The notes beneath the pieces are model-generated. The model had not been told where the DNA came from. It ran no database searches and was given only the letters and a program-made list of their open reading frames with translations. Shown one piece after another: positions 10,882 through 21,810 of a stretch of DNA of 64,000 nt. This DNA is from Micrasema longulum (lineage: Eukaryota > Arthropoda > Insecta > Trichoptera > Brachycentridae), in the NCBI GenBank assembly GCA_022494885.1, contig JAGVSM010002796.1:1-64000 (forward strand). Direction: 5' to 3'. A program made the position numbers and the translations under genes. Position 1 is the stretch's first letter; every line of letters begins with the position of its first letter.

Positions 10882-11147
10882 CATCATAATCATTCCCTTA
10901 CCGAACCTAATGGTGCATATGGCACTGCAGTGGTACACTAATTGCAGCGCATCTTGATCATTTTTGTTTCATTAAGGTAAGGTGATCAGTCTTACGCTTC
11001 AGGTACCAGTCTAGGGACTATGAAATATTCTAGTGTAAAAACACCTTTTTAAATAATATTTCATGTCAACCATGTCGGGAATCGAACCCGAGACCTCTTG
11101 CATGGTAGGCATAGGCGCTGACCATTACACTACGAGGCCGACAAATA
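10882..11147 (-). mobile_element. SINE-A, full-length reference copy
   Basis: Minus strand: the tRNA-like head from 11147 reads GGCCTCGTAGTGTAATGGTC (A box), then about 40 nt on, GGTCTCGGGTTCGATTCCCG (B box). It is followed by the SINE body (ACATGAAATATT, CTAGACTGGTACCTGAAGCG, AAGACTGATCACCTTACC, GATCAAGATGCGCTGC) and a GATGATGATGA-like 3' tail. Internal Pol III promoter architecture is clear. Other copies: 3012, 4915, 17482, 23526, 24828, 29565, 35425, 51095, 63513. Confidence 0.85.
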
Positions 11148-11239
11148 GTTAAAAAACTGGGAGGTTTTGTCTGGTAGCTACCCACTATAGGCAAAGTTGT
11201 GGCATTTGATGATATATAAAATTAATGTAAACAAATAAG

Positions 11240-11570
11240 CCTTTAGACCAGGACTCTGTCCTTACGGGGAAACAGTTCGATAAGAGAGAGGATAGAACGC
11301 CATATCACTCTGTCTTTACATATATACCTATCTTCCTCTACATTTATACATCTTCTCATGCACGCGCGCCGATTATGCCATGCCGGTCGAGTCATGTCCT
11401 TCTTGGTCTTGCTCGTTTCCTGCATCCATCAATATTCACATCGCAAACCCTTTAAGCCGCTCTTTCGCTGTCCATTCGCTTTACGTGTTCCAGCCAACGC
11501 AGAACTCATTTCTTAATTTTGTCGATAATGTTTGTCGCATTCTTTCATAATGTGCGGATAAACGCAATTG
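11240..11570 (-). mobile_element. RTE-like LINE C-terminal fragment (family R)
   Basis: The minus frame carries RRACMRRCINVEEDRYICKD then RVIWRSILS, matching RRACMTRILNVEEARNVYQD and RRVWRSILSAYPYG at 59882-60292. Nucleotide similarity continues to about 11570 (the RWFGHVE region, decayed). Confidence 0.7.
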
Positions 11571-11649
11571 AAAATAACTATTTTTCCATCTACCCAATAC
11601 TGTCAGAGTAAAAAAAAGTAAGAGTTGCATTTGATAAAATTAAAAAATG

Positions 11650-11995
11650 AATATTATATTTTATTTATTGAACTTTTTGTACATAATGCGTATTGTGCGT
11701 TGGTGGGCTTATTACCAAATGGAAACTTTTTCCAACAAACCAATAAAATAAAAGTTTAATTTTTATAATTCAAATTTGCAAAACATATTTAATAAAAAAT
11801 GAAAAAAGCTAAAGATTTACAAAAATAGAAATTATTGTATTTGCATATAAATTACCTTAAATCAGTACTTTTACCCATTGGGAAGAAAGAAAAAGAGGAA
11901 AGAGGAAAGGAGATGTTTCTTCAGTCGTGATCAGAGATACTGTAGTAACATCTTTGATGGTGGATGGCAGATAATTCCACAGTCGATATATTACT
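11650..11995 (-). mobile_element. LINE 3' end, family L
   Basis: Same terminal blocks as 5211-5570: TTGGTGGGCTTATTACCAAA, GTACATAATGCG, and the GTGGAATTATCTGCCATCC coding end near 11980 (minus). 5'-truncated. Confidence 0.6.
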
Positions 11996-13420
11996 TCATA
12001 ACATATTATACTTATCAAATTATATAAGAACACATAATTCTATTCTCCATTTACATAAATAACTTTTGATCAAGTAGCCACTTTCTTATTTTACTCTTGC
12101 TCCATTAAATATTAAACCTAAGGTTAGGGATTTTAAGAAGGAAACAATATAGACAGTTCGTCTGCTATATTTATTACAAATTTAACATTATTTAAATAAA
12201 AATAATATTTGAAATCAGTCGAATTCCGCGTAAAGACTCTTCCAATGCTTAAAAATAAGTCAAAGTTTAATTTATGTGAAATAAACAATAAAAACCTTTT
12301 CGTTTCAATTGAAATAAAAAAAGGAAACTGACAGTAAGTCGTGCTAAAATCAACGCTTAGACTGATTTTTACGTATGTGACAAGAGATCAGGTCAAAAAT
12401 ATAGGATTTGTGAAGATAAAAAAACTTTATTACATTTATATAAAATATGAGAGATTGGTATGATTACAATAATTTTTTTTTGCTTGAATTATATTTAACA
12501 GAATTACGGATAGGTAACACAAAATATTTGAGTCTTTTTCTTTCTTTGCAGTTAGTTACTGTTTTATTTATTTATTTAATAAACGACCGATTTGGAAGAT
12601 ACACGTGTATTTGATTTTGTATTTAGTATACACTGTAAAAATGAAATAATAGGATAACACTAATTTCTAAATTATACTTTCATAAGAAAGCTCGCGTGAC
12701 TTTGAAACTGGTTGGTTATTAAATCAATATCAAGTGGTTTAAAACATTGTTTTCATTTAAATTAATTTAAAAAAAAAATCAAATGAAAGATGTAAAACCT
12801 AATAAATCAGAAGAAAAAACATTTAAAAAATGAAGCGAGTTTATAAACAAGATTGCTGAATTTCCCATTTTTATTTAAAAATATGAAGCTTCAAACTTGC
12901 ATCAACTTACACCAGTTTTTGGAAGGTTGAAAGTTATTGCTTAAATTAATTACTTATTTTTGAAAAAATATTTTTCAATTCTGCAAGTTAAAGATATTCT
13001 TAATACGTATAAGCCATTGTGTGCAATATTTCATACTGCTCGAGCGTTATCATTTTCATTTTCTGCTCTCCTGATTTTTATATTCCCTGGAAAATTAATT
13101 TGACAACCTAACTGTATATAAACGGCACGATTACAGAATATTAAACATAACACGTGCACAAGCAAACACAATAAAGAGTGTGTGGTTTTTTGTAGATATA
13201 TTTACTGTAGACTGCTGTGATAAAACTTCACAATGAGTCAAATGTCGTTTTAATATAATATTATAAAAGAGATAATGCAAAATACAGATGTGTGTGAAAC
13301 AGGACAAATATCCTGAAAAACTTACTTTTTCAAAAAGCGGGTTAAAATAGTACAACTAAGCAATTAACCCTAAAAATAAAATAAATAACTGTGAAATATT
13401 TCGATATATGAAAAAAAATA
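11996..13420. other. AT-rich intronic sequence
   Basis: No gene recognised. ORF 13131-13355 (minus) has no motif I can identify. Confidence 0.5.
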
Positions 13421-13645
13421 TTCTTGAATAATTTTCCTATAAAATGTAATGTAGGTAAATCAAATGTTTTTAAAGAATATTAAAAATTATAATAATAAAA
13501 ATAATTAAACCAGTCTGACGATGTCGGTCACGACGAAACCCGGCCACTGGTAAAAAATTTATAAAATAATTATAAATAAAAGTGGAATAAAACTAAAAAG
13601 TATTTTTATTATTATAATTAAAATGCAGTTCCACCAAGAAATGTC
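13421..13645 (+). mobile_element. Penelope/retrozyme-like repeat end with hammerhead-like motif
   Basis: Contains the motif at 13510-13550 and then an end block (GTATTTTTATTATTATAATT, AAAATGCAGTTCCACCAA). That end block recurs inverted at 49437-49480, upstream of a related motif at 49979. No ORF. Confidence 0.5.
13510..13550 (+). ncRNA. Hammerhead-ribozyme-like motif (type I layout)
   Basis: Stem I CCAGT (13510-13514) pairs perfectly with ACTGG (13546-13550). The core CTGACGA (13515-13521) is intact. Stem II GTCG/CGAC closes a GTCA loop, GAAA follows at 13535-13538, and stem III is a minimal CCCGG. Departures from the textbook motif are one extra T between the core and stem II, and C instead of U at position 16.1. 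Self-cleavage is therefore uncertain. Confidence 0.55.
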
Positions 13646-14189
13646 AGTAGAAACACTCAATATATTAAGAATATTATAAAGTTACTAAATAAAGCATAGA
13701 TATTTAAAAATACATATATTTTACCCTTGACTTGCTAAATTAAAGTATGTTCTTGCGTTTGGCAAGCAATTTACTGACATAAACAAATAAATACATTAAA
13801 TTAGTAATGTGATATATAAATTTAAGTATCGCTGTAAATTTTTTTTCTTGCAATCAGTATCTTTTCATGTTCCTAACCGTGTCATCAGAAGTCAAAATTT
13901 GCTATTCATCAAATCTTCTAAAAACATTTTTTTTTCTGTTCACAATGTGCATATTAGTCAATTCGTCACACACCTTGGAGTTCTATGGGATAGATCTTCC
14001 AGCTTTTAGTAAATCTCTTCGCCACTAAAACAGTGTGGGATGAAGATGGATTGGTATGGGTCAGTTCGAAGTCTTATATGTTGGTGGTATTTTTTAATAT
14101 ATTGTAAACTATTATTTTATTGGCCTTGTTTGTCTTTGCCACGTATTTTTTGTTCAATTTCTTGAACATCATAAAACTCATTCAAAAAA

Positions 14190-14570
14190 TGGCTCCAAGA
14201 TACCCATCGGACTTTTGTATTAGGGAAATTACACGTCAAAGAAAATCTTCTCTTAGGTCAGAATTTGATTCAGGCAGAGGAAAATTTGTTGAAATCCGGC
14301 GCTCCTCAAACACTAGATTTGGATATCGTGCTTTTGCTATTGCCGGCCCCTCTGCCTGGAACCAATTGTCTTCAAACTTACGAACCATCGACAGTCCCAG
14401 TCAAATCAGATCCCAACTAAAAACTCACTTCTTTAGTTAATCATAACCTCAATTTTAAATCAGAAAACATTATATGTCTCTTTAGCTTAGTTAGAATGTA
14501 AGTTTATAATTGTAAAGCGCCCTTAACGTGATTTTTCACAAAAATGGCGCTGTATTAATAACCTAAATCT
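14190..14570 (+). mobile_element. CR1/L2-type LINE 3' end
   Basis: The frame MAPRYPSDFCIREITRQRKS... ends with FGYRAFAIAGPSAWNQLSSN and QIRSQLKTHFFS, the standard C-terminus of CR1/L2 ORF2. The 3' UTR follows (TGTAAAGCGCCCTTAACGTG, then ATGGCGCTGTATTAATAA), resembling 52190-52235 of the long LINE. 5'-truncated inside the coding region, with an open frame to the native stop at about 14438. Confidence 0.8.
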
Positions 14571-16136
14571 CATTTTTTTAATATTTTTTTATTGCTGCTG
14601 TAATTTACTGAGGCTGTACGAGTATTTTTATTTTTATTTTCTTTTATTCAGGAAACATACAGTACAGTTACAAAGTTCAATATTTTACACAATTAGACTT
14701 AATTCTAATGGACCAGTGAAGTTTCCATATTAAAAAGCAATTATATGTAAGGTTAATTATGAAAGCATAAAAAAGAGAAGGAAAAAGAAAACATAAATGA
14801 AAGTTGTTTAAAAATTAAAATTTAAGTGAAAAAAAGATATTTTAAGGTTTGTAGTTTGTAGTGAGTATTTACAAATGGAAATAATATTAAAAATGAAGAA
14901 AATTTGTAAGAGTAATTAAAAATTAAGAATGGAAAGAAAGAATGAAAAACATGCTCAGATGTAAAAGTAAAATAAAATAGTAATAACATTTTTTTTAAAA
15001 AAGGAAAAACATAAACACATATTTATTTTAAGGGATTCAAAGAAACGATGAGAAGAATCTTTAAGTGAAATATAAGACAGTAAATTTAAATTTAGGTCAA
15101 TTTAAAAAAACATCTTCAAAATTAATGACACATTATAGTAAGAGCAGCAATATATTGATTTTATTTACATATATAATATAAGTAATTAAAAGTAGTTTAA
15201 AAGTATAAAACATGCCAATGCAGCAGTGAAAACAGAAAAAATAAAGAAGGAATAACAAGTATAGCAAGTAATCTTTAAAATTTGAAAAAGCAATATAAGG
15301 AGAAGATTTTAAACCAAGAGAAGTCGATCAAATTTCATTAAAGCGATTTTAGTAGTAATACAAAATTTCAAAAGAGAAATTTGATTTATAATAATTATAT
15401 AGTATATACGAGTATTATAAATAATTAAACAAATAAAATAAAATACATGTAAATAAAAAAGAAATAAAATCATTATCATCATCACATGTAAAAACATGCA
15501 TGTGATGTAGTTTAAGCGTAAATACGTGTTGGTTCTAAAAGGAATCATGTCGATAGGGTCAATGATCCACGGCTCGAAGCTTTGAATGAATTTGAACACT
15601 ATTGATTCTGTGTATAAATATATTTGTACGTGTGACCCACATCGAGTATTCGTTAATATTTTATTATAATTAACACGAATTTCTTTATTACATCATCAGC
15701 CATAAAACCTCCTGCTAACTATTGTATAATCCTATTGCTCATTGAATATTCTTATGTACACAAAACGAACTTTTGTTTGGCGAATTTATTATGTGACTAT
15801 CTTCGCAGCGATATTGAGAAATTTATATGTGTGGAGTCGTTGATACTGTCATTTTGTAATAGTTAATTAAATTGAATGATTGTTGAATTGAAAAAAGTGT
15901 CTTCAAATATATTTAACAACGAATGAAATTAAAAGTCATTTGTTATTACGTAAATACAAAATCTGATCAATTTCATAAATTTATTCATAAATTTGTTTGT
16001 AATTTTTTAAAAATTAAATTCTATCAACCAATCAAATTCAAAATGTAAATAATGTAATAATCCGTAAGGGTTTATACACTAATTTCAAAACATTTAAGTT
16101 TGTAAGTGAAAATACTTGATGGAAGTTCATTGTAAT
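14571..16136. other. AT-rich, low-complexity intronic sequence
   Basis: No gene recognised. A 9-bp stem (CATCACATG 15480-15488 with CATGTGATG 15499-15507) is present. The 16045-16080 block (TAATAATCCGTAAGGGTTTA) also occurs at 37060, suggesting a LINE 3' terminus. Confidence 0.5.
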
Positions 16137-16514
16137 TTATTATATAAATAAAACACGAGTGATACTTTAATCCACATTATTATTTATTATTATTATTATT
16201 ATTAATCGTTATTTACAAAACCACACTCACGAAGGATGGGACACTAAAAATAAAATAAAATACTTAAACTCATTAAAATAGCATTATATCAACTCATTAG
16301 TTAACCCAAAGAAATTTTTTTGATAATGATCCTTAAGATGAAAATAACTTTATTTAATTTACTTACATATATCCTTACCTCTGTTTTGTATAAATACATT
16401 TAACTCTTTAATAAAGATACCAGTCTCGAATATGTCGCGAAAGCGATGAAACCGGTCACTGGATATTCCAAATTTGTGGATTAAAGTATCACTCGTGTTT
16501 TATTTATATAATAA
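16137..16514 (+). mobile_element. 378-bp repeat with perfect 40-bp inverted ends and hammerhead-like motif
   Basis: 16137-16176 (containing AAAACACGAGTGATACTTTA) is a perfect 40-nt inverted copy of 16475-16514. The interior holds a TTA microsatellite (16178-16204) and, near the right end, a hammerhead-like hairpin (16420-16462). The right part is shared with the split copy at 46395-46520 and 47508-47600 (minus). No ORF, so it is non-autonomous. Penelope-like or retrozyme origin is an inference. Confidence 0.7.
16420..16462 (+). ncRNA. Hammerhead-like hairpin with degenerate core
   Basis: Stem I CCAGT/ACTGG (16420-16424 with 16458-16462) is perfect. Stem II GTCGC/GCGAT has a GAAA loop. GAAACCGGTC follows, with U16.1 and C17 present. 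The CUGANGA box, however, reads CTCGAATA, and the second copy at 46460-46500 shares an abnormal box (CTCAAAAT). Probably inactive. Confidence 0.45.
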
Positions 16515-16621
16515 AAAACTAATTTCAAATAAAAAAAATATTGGCGTTTTTATGATTACCAAAATAATTCAATTTCAGGACATTTTTATTTTTTTGTAAA
16601 TAACAGTGTTAATAAAAGGAT

Positions 16622-16692
16622 TGTTATAAAACGAGGTTTGAACCTCTGACCTTCTGATCTAGAGTCCACGGGTAGACCAAAACCCGTCATAT
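16622..16692 (-). mobile_element. tRNA-like SINE fragment
   Basis: On minus: GGGTTTTGGTCTACCCGTGG then GGTCAGAGGTTCAAACCTCG, a B-box-like end. The layout recalls SINE-B but it is diverged and short. Confidence 0.4.
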
Positions 16693-17224
16693 TACACGCA
16701 TTTATATTTTGTAAAGTATATTATCAAGTTTTAATAGTTTTATTTTTGTTAGCAGGTTTAGTCAAATAAAAAAAAATGCTACAATTTTAATAAATATCAC
16801 AAATTCGATGATATTTTCAATTGTTCATAAATCACTCTGCGTAATATCGCATGCATGGCCGAACAGGTTTATTCCCGGTGAAAACACGATATTTATTATC
16901 GGATTTTTTCAAACCAGGGTATTCTGTAATTGGATCTCCTGAAGTGTAGTAGATAATAGAATAGAAAATGAAATATTTTTCACCTTTTTTTACAACATTA
17001 CACATATTTTGTTTATGTACTTAAATGCAGCCTTGGCACAAAAATATTTTTTTTTAGACGTTATTTTATTATCTTTAAGTTATCTCGTATTTGAAACAAA
17101 AAAACCTTTTCATTATTTTAATCGCTGAACGTTGGTGTTACCTTCATATTTCGTGTGTATCACCAGATTAGTTTTATGTTTTTGTGCAACCAATGTGGTG
17201 AAGGTGCATAGTAGGATTTGAATG

Positions 17225-17300
17225 TTAGTGTTATTAGCGTCCTGACGAAGAGACAGGTACGTCTGGAGGACGGTAGACATAAAAATGTCAGTTAATGATC
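17225..17300 (+). repeat. Decayed hammerhead-like repeat end
   Basis: GTCCTGACGAAGAGACAGGT, ACGTCT, then GGAGGACGGTAGACAT aligns with the better copy at 60877-60920, but the GAAA box is lost (GGAGGA). Confidence 0.45.
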
Positions 17301-17481
17301 GTAGAAAAACATAAAAATTATTTTTTTAAATAATTGATTACGAAGTTTATATTTTAAATATTAAGGCAGTTGTTTGATAAACATTTAGGAAATCATACTA
17401 TTTTTGGCATTTTAAAATGGCATTTTCAATTTCAATATCACTTACTTAAAGAAAAAAAAGTAAATAACCTTCATCATGATA

Positions 17482-17894
17482 ATTTCATTTTCTCACCATA
17501 TGGTGCATAAAGCACTGTATTTATACATCAATTTCATCAAGTGTATCTTGATCGTTTTATGTTACATGAAAGTATGATTAACAATATTTCGCTTCAGGGC
17601 CCCGATTACATTGGGAAGTTAACATTTTTCTTTAATATTACCGACAAAGTAAAATGTATAAAAAGCAGCATATGCATACATTTTTTTCTTTTAAACATGG
17701 TTAATTATAGGTAACCGATGAGTATACTTTAAATGTTCGTGCAAATATACTCCGTTTTGTACACAAACATCGATTTTTCTTTATAGACAGTCGAAGACAA
17801 TTCTGTTTCCATTGTAATCAGGGTCCAGGTGCTCGTTCAGGAAATATGAAATATTTTTGTGTGAAAGCACATTTTAAAATTAATATTTCATGTA
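17482..17894 (-). mobile_element. SINE-A copy split by a MITE
   Basis: Body motifs on minus at 17482-17597 and 17826-17894 (CACCATATGGTGCATAAAGC, TATCTTGATCG; then GGAAATATGAAATATTTTTG, TTAATATTTCATG). The gap is filled by MITE-G, 17598-17825. The head is absent. Confidence 0.7.
17598..17825 (+). mobile_element. MITE-G, best copy (228 bp)
   Basis: Ends GGCCCCGATTACA and, inverted, GACCCTGATTACA. Flanked by CAG (17595-17597) and CAG (17826-17828), fitting a 3-bp target duplication inside a SINE-A. No ORF. Superfamily not assigned: a CAG target does not fit the usual TWA of PIF/Harbinger. Confidence 0.75.
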
Positions 17895-17975
17895 AATTTT
17901 TAGTGACATTTTGTGCGGTTATTTACATTATTTTTTTGTCTGAACTAATTTGCTCTTACTTGTAAAAGCTGCACC

Positions 17976-18330
17976 ATGGAAAAATTATATGAAATTAATG
18001 ACATTTTAAAATCACACGGTCATGATGGTTTACGACTTCCACTTTACCATGCAGATTTAAATCCCATAATGCTGGTTTGGGGGAAATTTTAGATTAACTG
18101 GCCGAAGAATCGATCAACACAGAGTATTTGGCTGAAAAACATAAAAAACAAAGGGAATTATACTCCAGAGAAATGGAAAAAAAGTTAGGTGAGAACTATT
18201 GAAGACGCTATAAAAGTAGCGATCTGATAATGGAGTCATCTATGGATAACTTAATTATTAATATTGCCCCGGGTCAGATGATAGTTGTGAAAATTTAAAC
18301 AGTGATTTGGATATACTATCCGAATAATGG
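17976..18330 (+). pseudogene. DDE transposase C-terminal remnant (IS630/Tc1-mariner-like)
   Basis: ATG at 17976 opens MEKLYEINDILKSHGHDGLR then LPLYHADLNPIMLVWGKF and a stop at 18090. The LR-LP-x-YH-x-x-LNPI-x-x-VW signature is the last catalytic segment of DDE_3/IS630-like transposases, where the acidic residue normally two past NPI (E) is M here. Downstream frames resume ENY..., YKSSDLI, then SDDSCENLNSDLDILSE, like the acidic tail of this family. The premature stop, frameshifts and the missing acidic residue make it dead. Genes of this type are widespread in insects. Confidence 0.65.
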
Positions 18331-19494
18331 TTAATTATTTTTTCTTATAATTAATAATAACTAATTAATTTATTCTCTTGTTCGCCCTAAGTGCATATAA
18401 TATTACAATCCTATTTAATATTTTATTTTTTGTCCCATACTAAATATTTTTCTTAATCTTTGTTTTATTTATGTGTTAACACTTTGTGAGTGTTTTCAAA
18501 TTATTATTCATTTTACTATTTCCCTTTGTTTCCATTTGAATTTATAAATAAATTAATAAATTTGTTTTTAACACCTTTTTGAGTACCTGTTCGTAAATTG
18601 TAAGTAATCTTTTTTGTATGTAACTTTATATTTTTCTTAGAGCATATAAAAATCAAACAGTGCCATTTATTTAAAATGATTTTTTTTGTATGAAACTTGT
18701 TTTGTTACTGAGCGAAACAATTAAAACTATAGTTGCTGCAAAATAGTAATATTATCAAGTATTTTTTCAAAAATTAAAAACTTTGTTCCGAAAACGGAAA
18801 AAAAACTTATGTATGAAGCCTATGGCAAATCTAAAATATGCATTATGCAAGAACTATGGGAAACAGGAAACCGAAATCACTGTTGCTACATATTTGGACG
18901 TTTTTTAACTAACATTAATTGATTGAAAAAAATATTTCTTGGGGTCAGTTTTGCGTCACCCGTTTAGTCGTGTAAAATAACTACCCCTTTACAAACATCA
19001 ATATTGTTATTATTATAGCAAGTTGGTTCTATTTTTATTCATTATTTTTGTTGTTTGATTATAATTTTTGTTTTACATTTATTTTTGTAAACATTTCGTA
19101 TTTAATTTTATTTTTATACATCGCAATTCTCAGATGGCACAAATTTGTACCAATGTTTGTATCCAAAATACGTAATTACTTTCAAGCAATAACCAAATTT
19201 AAAAAGATAAAGTTCAAAAACTCTACAAAATCTACGTTCAGGAATCAAAAGGTTAAAGAATAATCAGTTTTGAATGCATCGGTGTGAAGTTTTAAGCCCG
19301 CTTATATAGATATGAATTTTTATTTTAAAATATTGTGAAAAGTATTATATTATACATAAACTGTTATAAATAGACAAATAATAATAGACAAAATTAATTT
19401 ATTAATAGACATCGTTTGTTTATAATTGACTAAAATACGCATTTCAAGAAAAATTAATCTAACATTTTGACTTCACATTTTTGCAGAACTGCAT
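18331..19494. other. AT-rich intronic sequence
   Basis: No gene recognised; ORF 19048-19263 is hydrophobic then basic and unlike any family I know. Confidence 0.5.
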
Positions 19495-19850
19495 TATGAG
19501 AGTGAGAAAAATATTTTTTATCCACAATTTCCTATTCTTCACTTTCTCATATACTTCATGTCCGTACAACTAAACTGTGGAATCATCTCCCATCCACCAT
19601 CAAATATGTTTCTGCAAAAGCTCTGTTTACGCCTGAAAAAGCATCTTATTTCTCTTAATTAATCTGTCCTCTTTTATCTCTCTCTTTTTTTCATGGAAAA
19701 CAAGAGTATAAATATTAGTTCATTTATAAAAACGTATTCTTTTATATATTTTTATAATTATTTTGTTTTTTTTTCGTACACATTTCAAAACTTTCATTAG
19801 ATAAATAACACATTTTATTTTATTGGTTGGTTGGAAGAAATCACCTATGC
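19495..19850 (+). mobile_element. LINE 3' end, family L
   Basis: Coding end reads VRTTKLWNHLPSTIKYVSAK then ALFTPEKASYFS and a stop, the usual LINE C-terminal RT-x-LWN-x-LP motif. The 3' UTR ends in TTTTATTGGTTGGTTGGAAG near 19820. Confidence 0.65.
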
Positions 19851-19924
19851 TTTTTATAATAATATATAAATACAAAAAGTTTTTTTATTTTTACTGCATA
19901 AATATTTGAGTAAATCATAAAATC

Positions 19925-20262
19925 CAAATAAACAAAACAAAACAAAACAAAAAAAAACAACCATTATGCCGGGGTAAGCAAATATAATAGAATGCAATAT
20001 CACTCTGTCATTGTATGGTGAACTTGCTTTAATCACATTCATACATCTTCTCATGCATGCGCGCTGATTATTCTGACTTTCAACATGTCCTTCTTAAAGT
20101 ATTTTATAGATTTAGGCATGCCCCGCCTTTCTCTGTCTTCCTTGTTTTCTGAATCCATCAAAATTCCTATGAAAAATATTTTTATCCATTTTTTGTCGCC
20201 CGTTTGCTCCACATGTCCAAACCAACGCATATCTCCGTACTTTATTCGGTCGTTAATTTTTA
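19925..20262 (-). mobile_element. RTE-like LINE fragment (family R)
   Basis: Minus frames hold MRRCMNVIKASSPYNDRVIL then HSIIFAYPG, and at 20200-20230 the complement of the RWFGHVE(Q)M region (TTTGCTCCACATGTCCAAAC on plus). It matches 59882-60190 but is decayed. Confidence 0.6.
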
Positions 20263-20769
20263 TTTAAGTTTTAAATATTTAAAAAAAAATGCAAATGCGC
20301 ATGCTGAATTTCGTGTACATAGTTATGCATTGCACATGTCAACAAACGTATTTCGAAACAATAAATTACGGACCTTACTTATCAATCTAATTTAAATTTG
20401 CGTCTAGGCAGAGTGGAAGAATAAAGATGGGAATATCATCCTCTTACTACAGTCGTATAATTACGATAGATATCCCATCCTTATTTTAAGGCCCTTCACT
20501 TCGCAACATAGAAAAAAAGTTTGTTCAGAGTTTATAAAGATTTTCGATCAATTCCTCGTTATGTTTTTTGACCCGTGTAATACGGCATTAATATTATGCA
20601 TGTGAGTCAATTAATGTGTTTACAAGCTTAATTTAAAAGCCCATTTCACACTGTGCTAAAAATCCACACGACACAATAACATAAAAGGTAGATTGATATT
20701 TATGGTACTGTAATATATATTTATATTTTTTATTTATTTCTTTAATGCAAAGCAAACGCAGTTTATTTC

Positions 20770-21105
20770 TAGCAAGAAAAGTGGATTTAATGGCGTTGTA
20801 GCCATTAAATCTCGTCGTCTCTTGGAAATCATTTTTATGAGCCGGATTATCTCCTTTCTCTTCCTTAATCTCTCATCCTTTCCTGTTTGCGCTTGAGTTA
20901 TTGTATTGATTTAAGATAATTTATATACAAATACATTTATTTATGTTTTTATGAATCTTTAGCTTTTCTGTATCTTTTTTTTCTATTGAATATGTTTTAA
21001 CTTAAATTATAAAAACAAAACTTTTATTTTATCGGTTGGTTAGAAGAAATTGCCATTTCGCAATAAGTCTGCCAATGTACAATTAAAATTATGCACAAAA
21101 AGTTA
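20770..21105 (+). mobile_element. LINE 3' end, family L
   Basis: Shares the TCTCTTCCTTAATCTC block, the TTTTATCGGTTGGTTAGAAG segment, TAAGTCTGCCAATGTACAAT and the terminal TTATGCACAAAAAGTTAAAT with the other family L copies. Confidence 0.6.
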
Positions 21106-21239
21106 AATAATTAGAAAAATTTGGATATATTCTGGAAGAACTCGTATATATAATTTAAATATTCTAAAGATATCAGTTTGTATGTTTCCAATAACTATAC
21201 TAGAGCATAATCATCATAATCATGATTCTATTTCTTCTC

Positions 21240-21625
21240 TCTAGTTGGAACATATAGTGTCCACAAATACCTTTCAGGCATCTCTGTCAGATGCCAGCTT
21301 CTGTGCGTCCTTTCAAGTCAGGTTCGCGTTCCGTAGTTCTGGCATAAACTGCCTACAAACAGTCAGCAGCGGACGCCCAGGACGCAAAGTAGGCAAGCGT
21401 GTTTAAGGCTCTCAGGAGGCATCCGCAATACATGGCCCAGCCAACTGTGTCACCTAAGCTTGATGACAGTTGTCACTGTAGTTTTCTGCGTTCGTTTTCT
21501 TATTACTTCATTCCTTACAAAGTTAAACCACTGCACAACCAAGATTCTTCTGTGGCATATTTTCTAAAAACTCAGAATTTTGCTGTTTTGGGCCTAGTGA
21601 GGTGTCACGATTTTCATCGATAGAG
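21240..21625 (-). mobile_element. LINE C-terminal remnant (family M), minus copy
   Basis: Reverse complement of the 8764-9170 repeat: the same AAACAGCAAAATTCTGAG, GGTTTAACTTTGTAAGG and GGCGTCCGCTGCTGAC-type blocks. Both copies cover a similar length of the family. Confidence 0.7.
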
Positions 21626-21629
21626 GAGA

Positions 21630-21810
21630 ACCGGTTTATGGTTCTGCAGCTAGTGTCGTGGACTCACGGATCAGAGGTCCAAGGTTCGCATTCCACTACC
21701 CTCAATTTGGTTCCCATTTTATAAAAGTGAGTTATCTACAACTCGTTGAAAATGGCCCCCAAAAATTAAAATATTTTGATAAATCATAAGAACGAAAATA
21801 TTTATTTTAT
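21630..21810 (+). mobile_element. SINE-B copy
   Basis: Head GCAGCTAGTGTCGTGGACTC, B-box-like AAGGTTCGCATTCC at 21680, body GAGTTATCTACAACTCGTTG and TAAATCATAAGAACGAAAAT. Confidence 0.7.

Noticed and set aside
10882..11147. Functional tRNA gene from A- and B-box matches
   Set aside because: No acceptor stem closes the head and the sequence runs on into a shared SINE body; the same pattern recurs at about ten loci.
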